Origin: Styela clava
Taxonomy: Eukaryota > Chordata > Ascidiacea > Stolidobranchia > Styelidae
Direction: 5' to 3'
Assembly (NCBI RefSeq): GCF_964204865.1
Contig: NC_135250.1
Span: 26,651,395 to 26,715,394, forward strand
DNA: 64,000 nucleotides
In this document: positions 22,238 through 34,500 of the stretch, piece after piece
Layout of the letters: each line of letters opens with the position of its first letter
Numbering within the stretch: position 1 is the stretch's first letter
Made by a program: the position numbers and the translations under genes
The notes under the pieces: model-generated
The model's input: only the letters and a program-made list of their open reading frames with translations
Databases searched by the model: none
What the model was told of the DNA's origin: nothing

Positions 22238-25200
22238 ATGGAATCATTGCTGAAGTCACTTGATATTTCTGATCCAACTCTTCATGAGTTGACGGATGCA
22301 ATGAGGCGTGAAATGGGTAGAGGATTGGCAGCAAAAACAAATGAGGAAGCAGAGATAAAAATGCTGCCAACTTATGTGACTGGAACTCCTGATGGAACAG
22401 GTATATTATATAAATTGTATTCGTTTTCAATTATAAAATGAGACAGAATTTGAATTGGGTAATTGAAGTTACAATTTTTAGATAATTATAAATCACCATT
22501 TGTTTATTAGGCTATTGGTAAACAATGATTTACCAAATTAAAGTGTTTATAGGCCTATGTTGGAGTCAAAATTTCTCATCTTTGGCTCAGAATTTGTAGT
22601 CAGAGTTATGTATAAATATCTCCCACTCCCCAAATCAGTCATTAAACGTGAACTTGTTACTCTGTAGAATGGTAGATTTTTTGATGCATATCCCTATTCA
22701 AAAAAATTGTGATATACGCTTCCGGCCAGCGCAGTAATGCTAATTCATTAGTAATTCAATTACCTTAAATGTGTTTACTTCTCATAACTGGTTATTACAT
22801 GACTTTTCAATCTTTTATTATTGATTCTGGTATTCGTATTCTTAGAGAAAAATGAGAAACCTATTTCTCGCCCATGAGACTAAATAATTCATAATTGCTA
22901 ACATAACTTTGTGTTTCCTTGACACATAGTAGTGGCTACTGGCTACTAGGGATGGGCCGGGATTCGGATCCGGACTCGGATTCGAGTCGAATCCAGGCAT
23001 TTTTTGGACTCGGATTTGATTTCGAGTCTACGTCGTTTTTACCGAGTCTATAATCAATTCTGTTTTTACTAATTTACGCCTATTTTTGTACTTTTACCCC
23101 TATAAATCTCACTACATACCTTAAGTAGTTGAAATTCAAGGTTAGATATTTAACAATATCACTCGTGTGTATTATAAACACTCCTAATGAAAACGACGAC
23201 AGATATCCAGATAATATAATGCAAGGTAAAAACTATTGATAGCTTATAACAATGATGCGCCAGTCGCCTTCAAACTATCTATCCTTTTTGGTATACATGT
23301 GGTACACAATAAAATATGTGTTTGCGCAATATTTTTGAGTTTTCGATTCGCGTAAATAAATATGAAACATGCGCAGGATCAACCCAAGGGGGAATCTCAT
23401 CAATACCCCTTATAAATCGAGGTAATTACGTGCAATCCTTTCTCCAAAAAGGGAGCAATGGAAAGCATGGAGCGTTTCAGAACGTTTACATGAACTACTA
23501 AATTGCAAGCATTGTATTAACGACAAGTGGCATCTCTCTACCATTTGCACACGCGGCATAGTAAATTTAAGGTTAGAAATATCTGGAATTATGGGAAAGC
23601 ATTGTAGTCAAAAGCTTTTTATTTTTCTATTTGACATGTAAGAATTTCTAAATAGCCGCCCAGAATTGACGCAAGATGGTGGGCTGAAAATCCAGTTCAC
23701 AGCCAAGGCGCACATTGACCCACGTTTACGTTTGTATTATGGCAGCCAAAAAAAAAATGAAAAATATATTTTTAAATTGATTCAACAGCTATCTGCAGAA
23801 CCATTAGGCAAAAAATATGAGCTACGTCGTATGTTTTTGAGCGCGCGATGCTGTAGTATGGTCAAAAACGTGTTTTTCCACTCTTACATTGTGACGTCAC
23901 GGACTCGGAGGATTCGATTCGAGTCCTTGACCTATTACTCGGATTCGTCGAATCCCTGTAATGCCGGACTCGTCCCATCCCTACTGGCTACCATACATGC
24001 TTAATAATGTCTTGTTTGGTGCAAAAACGTGAAACACCTCAGTTTTATGTTGGCATCGCAGAGGCTTCTTCACTGAACATCGAAACCCTTAAGTAAAACT
24101 ATCACAAATATCAGATTTTTATTCAATCATTGCTACTCGGGCCACATGAATAATTTGTCATCCCTGACATTTTTATGTCTTTTACAGAGGATGGTGAATT
24201 CTTGGCTCTTGATCTCGGAGGAACAAACTTTCGAATATTGCTTGTTAAAATCGTCGCCGGTGAAAATAAAAATATAACCATGGACAGTCAGATATATCAT
24301 ATTTCACAGGACTTAATGACTGGAACTGGTACTCAGGTAGATCTATGTTTTTGTTTGATATGAGTAAGACCGTAAAAACAATACTTTTATTAATTATGGC
24401 CCCTATTAGCCTGTGTGGCCTGATCATGAACCATATATGTATCACAGATAAAATTGTATCCATGTTTTCCATCCCCAAGAAGGAAATATTAATTGGTACT
24501 TTCTAACGCCTTTTAAGAGGCATTTCTTGACTATACTCTGAACCAGTATCTGGGCAAGCAATCACAGATATCTATAAGCTATTAATTTTTAGGAGAAATC
24601 ACATCTTTCGGATCAGCATTGAACACTTTTTTCAAAGTATATTATAATGTATAATATAACACCCTGGTTCTGGTAGGTAATATGAGTGCGTAACCCTAAA
24701 TCCTTAATCTGCATTGTCAGAATAGTTACTTCAACACTCTAAATCAGGGGTGTGCAACCTGCGGCCCACGTAGAAGTGCCAATTTTGAATTATGTGCGGC
24801 CCACGAAAAAAGTTTTTAATTTCGTTTAATCTAGTGCGTGCGAGTAATCCATTTGCGCTGCAAAGCATATACCATGGTCCTAAACCTGAGCTTGTGCGAA
24901 GCGAACAACACATGTAATAAGATCATTAACCAAAATTTTTGTACCTGCAATCACTAAAAAGCCTATGTTGGATGAGGGTGTGGCATGCGATTTCACCCAG
25001 TTATTAGTATCTGACCCTCCTGTAATAAAGGTTGCACACCCCTGTTCTAAATAACTGAAGGTTTCATTATTATCATACCAAATAAAGACAGCAGCATTTT
25101 TCCACATCAAATAATGATGATATAAAAAAGTCTACTCATTATCTCAATTTCCTAGCTTGAGTTCAGTAGTAAGAGCAAGAATTGTTTATTTTCTGCAATG

Positions 25201-28200
25201 GTGCATCGTCAGTTTCACTCCAGATGAAATGTTATATATTTTTTATTCTAGCTCTTTGACCATCTTGTGGATTGTTTATGGGATTTCCTGGTGAAACGTG
25301 GACTGATGTGTCAACTTCTACCTATTGGATTCACTTTCTCTTTTCCCACTAAGCATCTAGGAATTGACAAGGTAGATTCCTTTATTATTTTCAAAAAAAG
25401 AAACATTACTTTTGTATCTTCAGAAAAGAAGTCCTGGAGGTAAAAAAAAACACTTCTAAAATTCTATTTAGCTTCAACTGTATATTATTTCTTATTATTT
25501 TATGATTGGTAGTAGGAGGCCAAGCTGTCATACATCAAGATTTTTTAATTATATGGGATCAAACTTATTTACAACATAATATATACGTGGATCATTTTGA
25601 ATAGCTTGTGCTTATGCGTCGCTTTTCTCGGTGCCTTTGTCATCGTGATTTTAATTTTTTAATTTGTTTTATCGTTCAATTTATTTAGAATTTTTTAATT
25701 CAATGTGTGCATGGAAAAGCTATTTTCTGTGTATGACCCAGCTAGATATCTGAAGTTGGTTATAGGGCCCACCAACAAAGAATGTTACACATCCCTGTAA
25801 TAGAAAGTGAAATAATCAGCCCGTTGTATGGTGCTGAGCGTTAAGTAACAAGCTTACCATCAAAGCGGAGAATATCCTGATTGATTTTGCGAGTTCAAAT
25901 GGTGATACTTCCGAAGTATGTGTACCAGGTTAGGGTTAGGCCATCATTTTATTCTAATTTTTCTTATTTTAGTTATATTACGAGTTCAGGGTATTAGCCA
26001 AGTTAATAATACCTTCTGCACATAGGTTTCAGTCCTTTTACGCAACTTTGTGTAAAATAGGCTAACAAATTTAGTTACCTCCATTTTGGTTCACACACTT
26101 CTTGAGCGTCACAGGAATGTCACAGGAACCTGGTCTATTCGATCATGAAGCTATGAGTTGGTGAATTCTGCATGACTGAAGTTCATGGAAAGAAACTTTG
26201 GGAACAGAGTTTACTTCCTATTTCATGACTCTACCTTTACTATTTATGGTCCACTTTTTTTAGACAATCTTGCTTCGCTGGACAAAAGGTTACACAGCAA
26301 GCGGAGTAGAAGGTGAAGATATTGGAAAGTTATTAAATGATGCAATAAATAAGAAATTCAAAATACGATGTCTGGTAAGGATAGTGTAGAATATTTTCAT
26401 TTTAACTTGTACTCTAAAAAAATATTTTCGAGTATGGACTATGGAATATTTTCTGAATTGGGTTTTATTCGATGAAGACCTCTTAGATGTTGATAGTGGC
26501 CATAATGTTCAATGTAATTATCAAATTTCCAAAGATACCTTGGAATCATTCGATCTTAGGATAGGATTTACATATTTATCTCGGAGGAGGTGAAAGTCGA
26601 TGAGGCAGCTTAATCCTATGGTTAACCAAGACGACTTGTCCGATTAGATATCCAAGTATTTGTGTTAGATGGATTGTTTTGATGGATTCTTTGTTCTTGA
26701 TACACACTACACAGTCTTATCTGATTCATCATTCATCATAATCCTTGCGCAAGAATTTCTTCCTTTCCATTAATTTTTTTAAATTCCTCATTAGAACTAA
26801 TTTTGTTGTTTTAAGTTTTTAATATACGGTAATATAATTCCAGTCATTTAATTTATTTAATTCAATTTCATACAAGTTCATTGAATAATTTTTTTAAATA
26901 TTTTTTTTTCAGAATTTTGATTTAAAAATAATGGCTACAGTTGTGAATGACACTGTTGGAACCATGGTTTCATGTGGTTACGATGATAATGATACTTGCA
27001 TGGGTATGATCGTGGGTGAGTAGGTTCTTCATCTTTTATTTTAATGGAATTTGTTCGAAGCAATGTCACAAACACTCTCTTAGTAAAGTAGACTCGCCAT
27101 CTTTAAGTAAAGTAATGGCTAGCCAATTCCTAGAGATACTAAAACTATTTATATATTTTTGTACAATATGACTAGTGGGTAAACGATGTACCTAACTCCC
27201 GTATGTTGTTCTAAATCTTGGGTTGGCAACCTTTATTATTGAAAAACACATTTGGCATCCTTTCCGTCAAACTCAAACCTACTCGAAGCTGCAATATTTA
27301 TTCTAATGTCGGTGGCTATTAAAACTCTCGGAAAACTACTTATAATTCAGTAATTCAGTTCACGACAAAATGAAAAGAACTTGGAGAATGAAAAGAAAAA
27401 GTTTGTTTTGACAGATTTGAATCACCATAATGCGACCTATTTTTACCGCTCTTGACTTATATGGGCTGTGATGTATAGTAGTGAGTAGTAATCCACTTCA
27501 TTATGCCTTGACTTTCATTGAATCCCCACTGCTTCTAACTGAAAACTGCTGTAAACACTTTGATTCACGGGAGCCAGAGATCCGAGAACAAAAAGCCGCA
27601 TGCGGCTCCGCAGCTGCAAGTTGTCGATCGCTGTTCTAATGTGGTAAAACCACGGTGAATCTCATGCGCGCCACCTCACCAAGATTGCCCCATTTTGGTC
27701 CTTTTTGAAGATTGTAGCTCTTTGCACAACATTGGATTTGGATACTCACACATGTAAAACATTGAATAAAAAAGTTTTGACAATTTTCCATTCTGTGAGA
27801 TAAATATGATTTTGATCTTGATTTATTGAACAAAATTATTGGTATTAGCTATTTCACTATTGTAACAGTTTTTTTAACAATAATTATTCAGGAACTGGTA
27901 CTAACATGGCATACATGGAAAAACAAGAAAATATTGAATTACTAGAGAAGAAGACGCCTGCGAGTGAGATGTGCATTAATACAGAGTGGGGAGCGTTTGG
28001 TGATAACAGTGAAAGTCTCAAAGCAATCAGAACGGAATATGACATTGAAATTGATGAAAAATCACCAAATAAAGGGCACCATATGTAAGATATTTTATGT
28101 AGTGTTTTTTGCTCTGAGCAATACCCTGTAGGATAAGATTTACCTATTTATCCGGGGGAAAGAAAAGCCGATAAGATGGCTTAATCATGCCGGATGAGAA

Positions 28201-31200
28201 CAGAACAGGCCTAAGTCACAATTTCGAGTTGTAAGAAAAACGCAAACGCAATGAATATTCACACTTAGTAAAGACCTGAGCTCTGGTTATTTTAATGCGG
28301 ATGAGATTATCTCCATAACCAATATTTTTTGGCAGTTCAGCTACAATTCCTTCCAGCTTTTTTACCCCCATAAAGGATTTTGGCCCATTCTGTTCTCAAC
28401 AACTGAATTATTCGTATGGGATGCAAGGTAAAACAAGGTGACTTAGGCCTAAGTTGCACTGAATAAATTTTTAGGGATGTAAGTTTCGGACATTTCATTT
28501 CTGATGTTCATGCTCATCATACTGGAACATAGGACTATCTTTTTTCAATATTTTGGGATTTTGAGCCATGCTCTACAAGATGGTGGTCTTGAAATCCTGA
28601 ATTTCTCAATAATAAAAATTTTAGCTGGACTTTCGTTCTTAACTCGTTCTGTTCTTAACTTCTACAAAATATTATAGTCCAAGTCCAGCTAAAATTTTTA
28701 TTATTGAGAAATTCCTTAAGATCATCCACCTTGTAGAGCATGGCTCAAAACCCCAAAATATTGAAAAAAGTGAATTTTCCAAAAATGTGACTCGGCCCCT
28801 TCTGTTCTCATCCGGCGAATGGCGAACCGTGGCCTTTCATACAAGTACTGGTTTATGTTGGGTATCAGATTAATTAGTTATTTGTTTCAGAGGTTACATT
28901 AACCACTCTAAAGTGGCGAGGAGTCCAGCAATCCTCTCACACATAATTATCCCCCATGCGATTCGAAACTGCAACACTATGCAGGGTAATCAAAGGTATG
29001 GTGGCGAGCGTATTCCTACCGCTTATCATGATGCGCCACACGGCCAAGCTAATTACAAGATCCCATAGAAGCAGCCAATGATATCTAACATTATGTAAGT
29101 AAATACTATTTTTGAGAGAACCGGAACCTTTCAATTCGGCATTGCCTAACAAATTTATTTCACCCTGAGTGAAGTGGGGCCTGTGGGATGACAACATAGT
29201 TAAATGTAATGCTTTAACTGCTGGACCATCTTGCTGTGGTTCACCAACATATAATATATTTACTAAAGAAAGACATTTTTAAATGAATATTATCTTGTTT
29301 TGTTTGTTTTTGTGTTACTAGAATATATTGCCACAATAAAACCAAAGTATTCATGCCATATTTCTCAGAATTTTTTTTGATCTCCCAATGACTCCCATCA
29401 TTATGGACCAGTACCAGGGGCCAACTTTTGATCTGGGTTTAACTATAGGAATTTAGTAAAAAAGTCTGTAGGGCCATTTTGTGTCCAAAAATTGCCAAAA
29501 TTTTGTGTAGACATTTTGTGTAGAGTGCAGACATGAATATGATATATATATGAAATTTTTTCTGTAGTAAACTATTATTCTTGACTTCATTTTTCAGATT
29601 TGAGAAGATGATCAGTGGAATGTACATGGGTGAATTAGTTCGTTTGATCATTCTCAAACTTACTTCAAATCGTGAAATTTTTGATGGAATTGCTCCCGAT
29701 AGCATTTTATTTAATTCTGGATTGTCAACAGCATTTGTTTCACACATTCTCAAGTAAGTAATGTTATTTTGATTTGATCATTCATATTTTTTTAGGTGAA
29801 GGGTATATATTATTACATTGTATAAATTTATATACCTAGCATATGAGCCGACCCCAAAAAATGGTCCTAAAACTGTAAATTTATGAAAATCCGCATATAA
29901 GTCGACCCTACAAATCGTAATACACCGTATGCACCTATCACAACAAATGGTTACAGAAAAGAATTAGTGCGATCAGAGTTATGCGCGTATAATCTGACAC
30001 CTTAGTTTGGCAACTGTTTGTTTAGTTTTTAAACTCTGCTTTTATGCAAGGGTAATTAGGATATACCATATATATACTGTGTTCAATCTTAGCGAGTTGT
30101 GTTGAGCATGCATTAATAATTTCCCTGCAGGTCTTTGGTTTGAATCATTTGGGCCGTAAATATGTGAATCACGTGACTCTTAGATTACATCATCCAATCC
30201 ACTGGTCGCCCCTATTCACGTTAAGCAGGTTAACTGCATGCTTGATAGAAATGTACTAGTAAGCGGACGAAAGGTTGTGGTGGTCCATCAAGTCATATTA
30301 ACAGCTTTCCTCTCCTATGCTATAAAAAAGTGTGCTGAAAATTGGACTTCGCGTCACCCAAAATATACTAAATTGAGTAGGTCAGCACTGTGGTTCCCAA
30401 ACTTTTCAAGCTGCACCCCCTTTTTAGAATTTGTCAAGTCTTGCCCCCCACCTCAAAAATAATTAGCTAACAATGAGCCACAAATAAGAGATGGTTATAA
30501 CGTGGATGGAATCCCAGTTTCTAAACAATAAAGAAATGTAAATATTCTAAATAAGGCGGGTAAGATCAAATCTAACAAATATTTTTATTTTCAGTTAGCT
30601 TCATGCCTCCTCAAAAAATTGTCTACGCTCCACTGTTTGAGAACCAATGGTCCAGCCATACTGAAAAGGCTTTAGTGTCTCCTCTGTCGATAAGCTAGCA
30701 GCTCAGTTCGTACCATTATTGAGTAGGGCTTTTTTAATAGCTGATATGTAGAGAAATTCATACTGAAGAAAGACATCAATCCCTTTATAAAATTTATTTT
30801 GTTTTCAGTCCTAATAACGACAACAATCAAATTCGTCAATATCTTGCTGGATTTGGATTGATTGCCACTGATGATGACTGCAATAAACTTGTTCAGGTAA
30901 TCTGTAGATTATTTTTCCAACATACTAAAAATGTACTTTGTACATTATGTATATTTAAAAATAACTGAACAATTGAAATTCTACAGTATTACCAAGAAAG
31001 TTTTGATTTCATCCATTTCTGAGACCTATGAAAATATATAAATTTATCCCAATTAAATTATTGTTTATCCTAACTTCCCTGCATTCCCAAATTCAAACTC
31101 GTTGAATATACATTATTGGATGAGAATTTGGCCTATGGGTCGTTTTGTTATCATGTTGTTATTATTCTTCTTCTTGTTACCTTATGAAAAATCGCTATTC

Positions 31201-32661
31201 TAATTCACTAATGGACCCATTGCTTTGAAATGTTCAGTGATTAAACATCATATTTTTCACTAGAAGGCTATTACTTTGTTTATAAATTTTATTATGTGAG
31301 ATCTGATAATAACTGATATTCATCTAAAATGCGCTATGCCGCTATATAATTTATATTTTGGGTACACGTTTTTATGATATCATGACGGCTGTCTTTCACG
31401 TTTTTATGACATGTGACGGCCAGTAGCGGTAGTCTACTGTGACAGATTGTACACCCAGTACTACGGATTTTGTGTTAATATATTTGAGCATCGCTCATCG
31501 CTTTGTCTTCGCACCAATTTAGAATATATTCAATATCCTTTCGAAAATATTATTTTAGAATGTATTTACAATAGTATATTATTCACGCATGATTATCCTA
31601 GGATTGATTTGATTGATTATAACAATAAAAGTTTGAAATTAAAAACTTTGATAAAAATTTTTTTTCAAATTTGATATTTCCCTTGTATATTAATTTTTTC
31701 ATCATGAATTTTTTTTCTTTTTTTCAGCTCTGTGAAGCGATATCCAAACGAGCTGCCTATCTTTGTGCAGCAGGTGTCGTAGCAGTTGCTCGGAAAATTG
31801 CGGAAAATAAAGGACCAGATGCTAAAATGACAATTGGTGTTGATGGATCTGTGTATAGGAAACATCCAACGTAAGTAACTTGAATTGAAGTTATTTTTCA
31901 ATGATGCACAAACTGAATCATATTTCTGAAATATTGGGAGCACAGATTCCGAAAATATCTATGCTTGATTAAAACAAGTTTTTGAAAGTTAAAAAATAAT
32001 TGCATAAAATTCATTTTTTTGGGAATTTTCTATGTGGCATTGTGAAACATTCACTCCAAACTAGGATTTTCCCAGCATTCAGCAACTCAGCATTGCTTAG
32101 TCAGTTTACTGCACCCTGGGTGGTGGGCGGCGTCAAGCTGTAAGATTCGGTTTTTACATATCACTGAATGCTTGTAAGAGCCTTCTTCATAGTGGAATGC
32201 GTGAGGCAGCATTGCATAAAATTATAAAAATCATGCAATTGTAACCATTCGGAAATGGAATACAGTTACCAAACCAGCATCTGTCTCCATAATTGAAATA
32301 TTTACACAACTCTCATTTGGGGTTTACGCAAGCTCCTTTTCCTTCCTTTATGCCTTTGTGCAAGTGGGTCCGGTCCTTTGTGCATATAATGGGAGGATGA
32401 TGTAGCAGGAATAAATATGATTATTCTATTTGATTCAAGCTAGTTGCACACTGACACAAATTGTGACAGTTATTAAGGAATTTTTTGATTTACAGGTTTG
32501 CTAAACTACTTCATGCAAAAGTAAAGGATCTTGGAGGCGACTTAAAGATAACATTCCGTGAATCGACGGATGGTAGTGGACGTGGCGCCGCACTAGTGGC
32601 AGCAGTTGAATGCAGACTTCATAAAATTAGTACAAAAGTACCTGAGCAAACCGAAGAGTAG
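22238..32661 (+). CDS. hexokinase, single-domain, copy A (10 coding exons)
   Basis: Exons: 22238-22400, 24188-24336, 25252-25371, 26264-26374, 26913-27015, 27892-28084, 29598-29753, 30809-30896, 31728-31870, 32496-32661. All are GT/AG, phases agree, 1392 nt, 463 aa: one hexokinase unit, glucokinase-sized (465 aa), not the 100-kDa fused form. It phosphorylates glucose with ATP to glucose-6-phosphate in the cytosol. Visible motifs: LDLGGTNFR at 62-70 (ATP site); GFTFSFP at 130-136 with Ser134; WTKG at 150-153; NDTVGT with the catalytic Asp194; GTGTN at 216-220; NTEWG at 245-249; FEKM with Glu282 (position of glucokinase Glu290); GVDGS; and GSGRGAAL near the end. Exon sizes 163/149/120/156 equal those of vertebrate hexokinases; the usual 234-bp exon is split here into 88 and 143. 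The ATG follows the acceptor directly. All catalytic residues checked are present. Confidence 0.95.
22947..23983. mobile_element. 1037-bp hAT-type element in hexokinase A intron
   Basis: Left end TAGGGATGGGCCGG and right end CTCGTCCCATCCCTA form inverted termini. It is flanked by a perfect 8-bp duplication CTGGCTAC (22,939-22,946 and 23,984-23,991). Subterminal GGATTCGA-type words are repeated in both orientations. Short frames inside do not resemble a transposase, so it is non-autonomous. Confidence 0.9.
24745..25044. mobile_element. 300-bp hAT-type MITE (CAGGGGTGTGCAAC ends) in hexokinase A intron
   Basis: Left CAGGGGTGTGCAACCTGCGG and right GGTTGCACACCCCTG are inverted. Flanks CTCTAAAT and TTCTAAAT are an 8-bp target duplication with one mismatch. 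Related copies are at 34,672-34,983 and, decayed, at about 57,150-57,480. Confidence 0.88.
25908..26110. mobile_element. family X MITE in hexokinase A intron
   Basis: CTTCCGAAGTATGTGTACCA with GGTTAGGGTTAGGCC at the left; ACCTCCATTTTGGTTCACAC with CTTCTTGAGCG at the right. The two halves are more diverged from each other than in other copies. Confidence 0.65.
26560..26690. repeat. SINE-like family fragment in hexokinase A intron
   Basis: GGATTTACATATTTATCTCG, GAGGCAGCTTAATCC and a following ATTTGTGTTAGATGGA match the body of the SINE-like family. Confidence 0.5.
27217..27633. mobile_element. hAT-like MITE in hexokinase A intron
   Basis: Left CTTGGGTTGGCAACCTTTAT; right CTGCAAGTTGTCGATCGCTG, preceded by GCCGCATGCGGCTCCG. 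Flanking TTCTAAAT and TTCTAATG are a plausible but imperfect target duplication. Confidence 0.55.
28130..29050 (-). repeat. tRNA-derived SINE-like element, split by a younger MITE
   Basis: The host element is 28,130-28,188 plus 28,817-29,050. On the minus strand its head starts near 29,045 and shows a polymerase III A-box-like TGGCGCATCATGATAAGCGG and, further on, a B-box-like GTTTCGAATCG. The body then continues with GAGAGGATTGCTGGACTCC and ends with the GGCTTAAGCC-type and TTATCC blocks shared by the many fragments in this window. The insertion at 28,189-28,816 separates CTTAATCAT from GGCGAACCGTGG, which are adjacent in other copies. Assignment as a SINE rests on the box motifs and multi-copy nature. 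Confidence 0.5.
28189..28816. mobile_element. 628-bp MITE with internal hairpin, inserted in a SINE-like copy
   Basis: The ends GCCGGATGAGAACAGAA and TTCTGTTCTCATCCGGC are perfect inverted repeats. Inside, about 28,535-28,640 and 28,675-28,770 form a second, long inverted repeat (for example AGCCATGCTCTACAAGATGG against the complement of CACCTTGTAGAGCATGGCT). A transcript would fold into a stem of about 90 bp with a loop of about 40. No coding frame. Confidence 0.8.
29835..30075. repeat. MITE-like repeat, second copy of the GCATATA-GTCGACC family
   Basis: CATATGAGCCGACCCC, ATCCGCATATAAGTCGACCC, AAATGGTTACAGAA and ACTCTGCTTTTATGCAAG occur in the same order as at 4690-4965. Confidence 0.5.
30386..30649. 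mobile_element. hAT-like MITE (GGTTCCCAAAC ends) in hexokinase A intron
   Basis: Left CACTGTGGTTCCCAAAC and right GTTTGAGAACCAATG are inverted; the same termini occur at 55,360-55,609 with a better target duplication. Ends are approximate. Confidence 0.55.
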
Positions 32662-32876
32662 TCACAAATCAATTGAAATTGGTAAAATGAATTGTCAACC
32701 AAGTTTAGCTAAATCAAAAATTTTCAAATTTAATCAAATCAATTCTAAATTCTTTTGGTAATAGAGAGCATGCTGTGTTTCCATCATGCTGTCATTGGGG
32801 AATTTTATGGAATATTTTTGGTTACAGACAAGCATTGTTAACATAATTAAGAAATCGAATATTTTATTGATTATTA
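32662..32876. other. 3' flank of hexokinase A
   Basis: No canonical AATAAA was seen at the position where copy B has one; the homologous site here reads GGTAAAATGA. The 3' end of the transcript cannot be placed. Confidence 0.4.
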
Positions 32877-33007
32877 GGGGCTCCCGAAGTATGCGAACCA
32901 AGATGGCGGACATCGGAATGTAATATGTGTACTAGGTTAGGGTTAGGCTATAAGGTATAAAAACTACGGAAGGCTCTTGGCTAGTCTTCGAACTGATAAT
33001 AGGACTA
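32877..33007. mobile_element. family X MITE, left half
   Basis: GGGGCTCCCGAAGTATGCGA, then ACCAAGATGGCGGACATCGG, GTGTACTAGGTTAGGGTTAG and TCGAACTGATAATAGGACTA. It joins directly to the amplified right half. Confidence 0.8.
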
Positions 33008-33555
33008 AAATAGGGAAAATTGGAAAGAAATTATCGCCTAACCCTAACCTGTTGCCCATGTTACGTTCCGATGTCCGCCATCTTGGTTCGCATACTTCGG
33101 GAGCACCGATTATGATTTATGTCCAGAATGCAATTTTATGTGGAAAATAGGGAAAATTGGAAAGAAATTATCGCCTAACCCTAACCTGTTGCCCATGTTA
33201 CGTTCCGATGTCCGCCATCTTGGTTCGCATACTTCGGGAGCACCGATTATGATTTATGTCCAGAATGCAATTTTATGTTGAAAATAGGGAAAATTGGAAA
33301 GAAATTATCGCCTAACCCTAACCTGTTGCCCATGTTACTTTCCGATGTCCGCCATCTTGGTTCGCATACTTCGGGAGCACCGATTATGATTTATGTCCAG
33401 AATGCAATTTTATGTGGAAAATAGGGAAAATTGGAAAGAAATTATCGCCTAACCCTAACCTGTTGGCCATGTTACTTTCCGATGTCCGCCATCTTGGTTC
33501 GCATACTTCGGGAGCACCGATTATGATTCATGTCCAGAATGCAATTTTATGTGAT
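33008..33555. repeat. 137-bp tandem array (four copies) made from the right half of a family X MITE
   Basis: The unit holds AGGGAAAATTGGAAAGAAAT, CGCCTAACCCTAACCTGTTG, GATGTCCGCCATCTTGGTTC, GCATACTTCGGGAGCACCG and a flank piece CCAGAATGCAATTTTATGTG. The CCGCCA/TCTTGG junction falls at 33,081, 33,218, 33,355 and 33,492, a strict 137-base spacing. The units are almost identical, so the amplification is recent. It includes host sequence past the end of the element. Confidence 0.92.
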
Positions 33556-33689
33556 ATGACATATTATTTTATATTCCTGTGTAGACTAATAAGTTAGTGT
33601 AGTTAGCATACTTATACATAAAAAAACCTCATAAATATTTTTATAATCTTTTAATTTCCTTTATTGTGAAATAAGTAAGTAGCCTTGTC

Positions 33690-34500
33690 AAAATTTTTAT
33701 GTATTTTGCACTATTTCATACATGTTCCATACGTATTTGTACTCAAATATTCTTATTTTTTCTAGTTGAAACCATGCAGTAAATTCAACTGTTAGATTCA
33801 AGCAAGTTAAGTTTTATACAAAATGTTTTTATTCATTTTGAATGAAATTCTCAGAAACTCAAAATCTTAGTACAAGGTAAATTACCATCCATATTTTAGT
33901 TTCTAAAATATGCTTTTATACAAATTGCCATATATTCTCCATGCATAATATATAATTGGCAGGTGCATTTTAGCACATCAGTAGCAAGAATTTTTCTAAT
34001 CTCCATCCATAATACGCAACCCGGGTTTCTGTTCCTCTCTTGCGCTGCTGTTTTCTTCATGGAAGCGTATCAGACATTCTATCCGTCTTTTGCTCATATT
34101 TTTTGATATTTTTTATGTCAGTGCATAACACGCACCCCCTTATTCCGAAGAAAAAATTTGGTTGTGGAAGTGTGCAATATTCATGGAGAAATATGGTATT
34201 CTACTCTTTCTAAATGCAGTAAATATTAACTATTAGATAAGGATTACCTCAAATTAATTCGTATTTTAAAAGTTTTTACAATTATATACTTTCCATACTA
34301 GTTTCAAATGCTTTTTAAAAACTTGTACTTCATTTGGTTTTTAAGATGTGTTTTTATACAAATTATTCTTACTAAATGCAGTGGATCCTTTTAGATTGAG
34401 GATTACTTCAAATTAGTCCGTATTTTAAAAGTTTATACAATTATATACTTTCCATACTAGTTTCAATGTTTTTAAAAACATGCAAACTTGCATTTCTTCA
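33690..34500. repeat. degenerate tandem repeat of about 150 bp in the hexokinase A 3' flank
   Basis: Blocks TTTTATACAAATT, TAAATGCAGT, GTATTTTAAAAGTTT and ATTATATACTTTCCATACTA recur; the two right-hand copies are close. A short MITE interrupts one copy at 33,928-34,196. Confidence 0.6.
33928..34196. mobile_element. 269-bp MITE (CCATAT-CTCCATG ends)
   Basis: Left CCATATATTCTCCATGCATA and right TATTCATGGAGAAATATGG are inverted. Comparison with the neighbouring tandem copy (TACAAATTATTCTTACT) shows where the insertion split it. The target duplication is not clear. Confidence 0.6.

Noticed and set aside
28955..29045. A functional tRNA gene
   Set aside because: A- and B-box-like words are present, but the acceptor and anticodon stems do not pair convincingly; it fits a SINE head.
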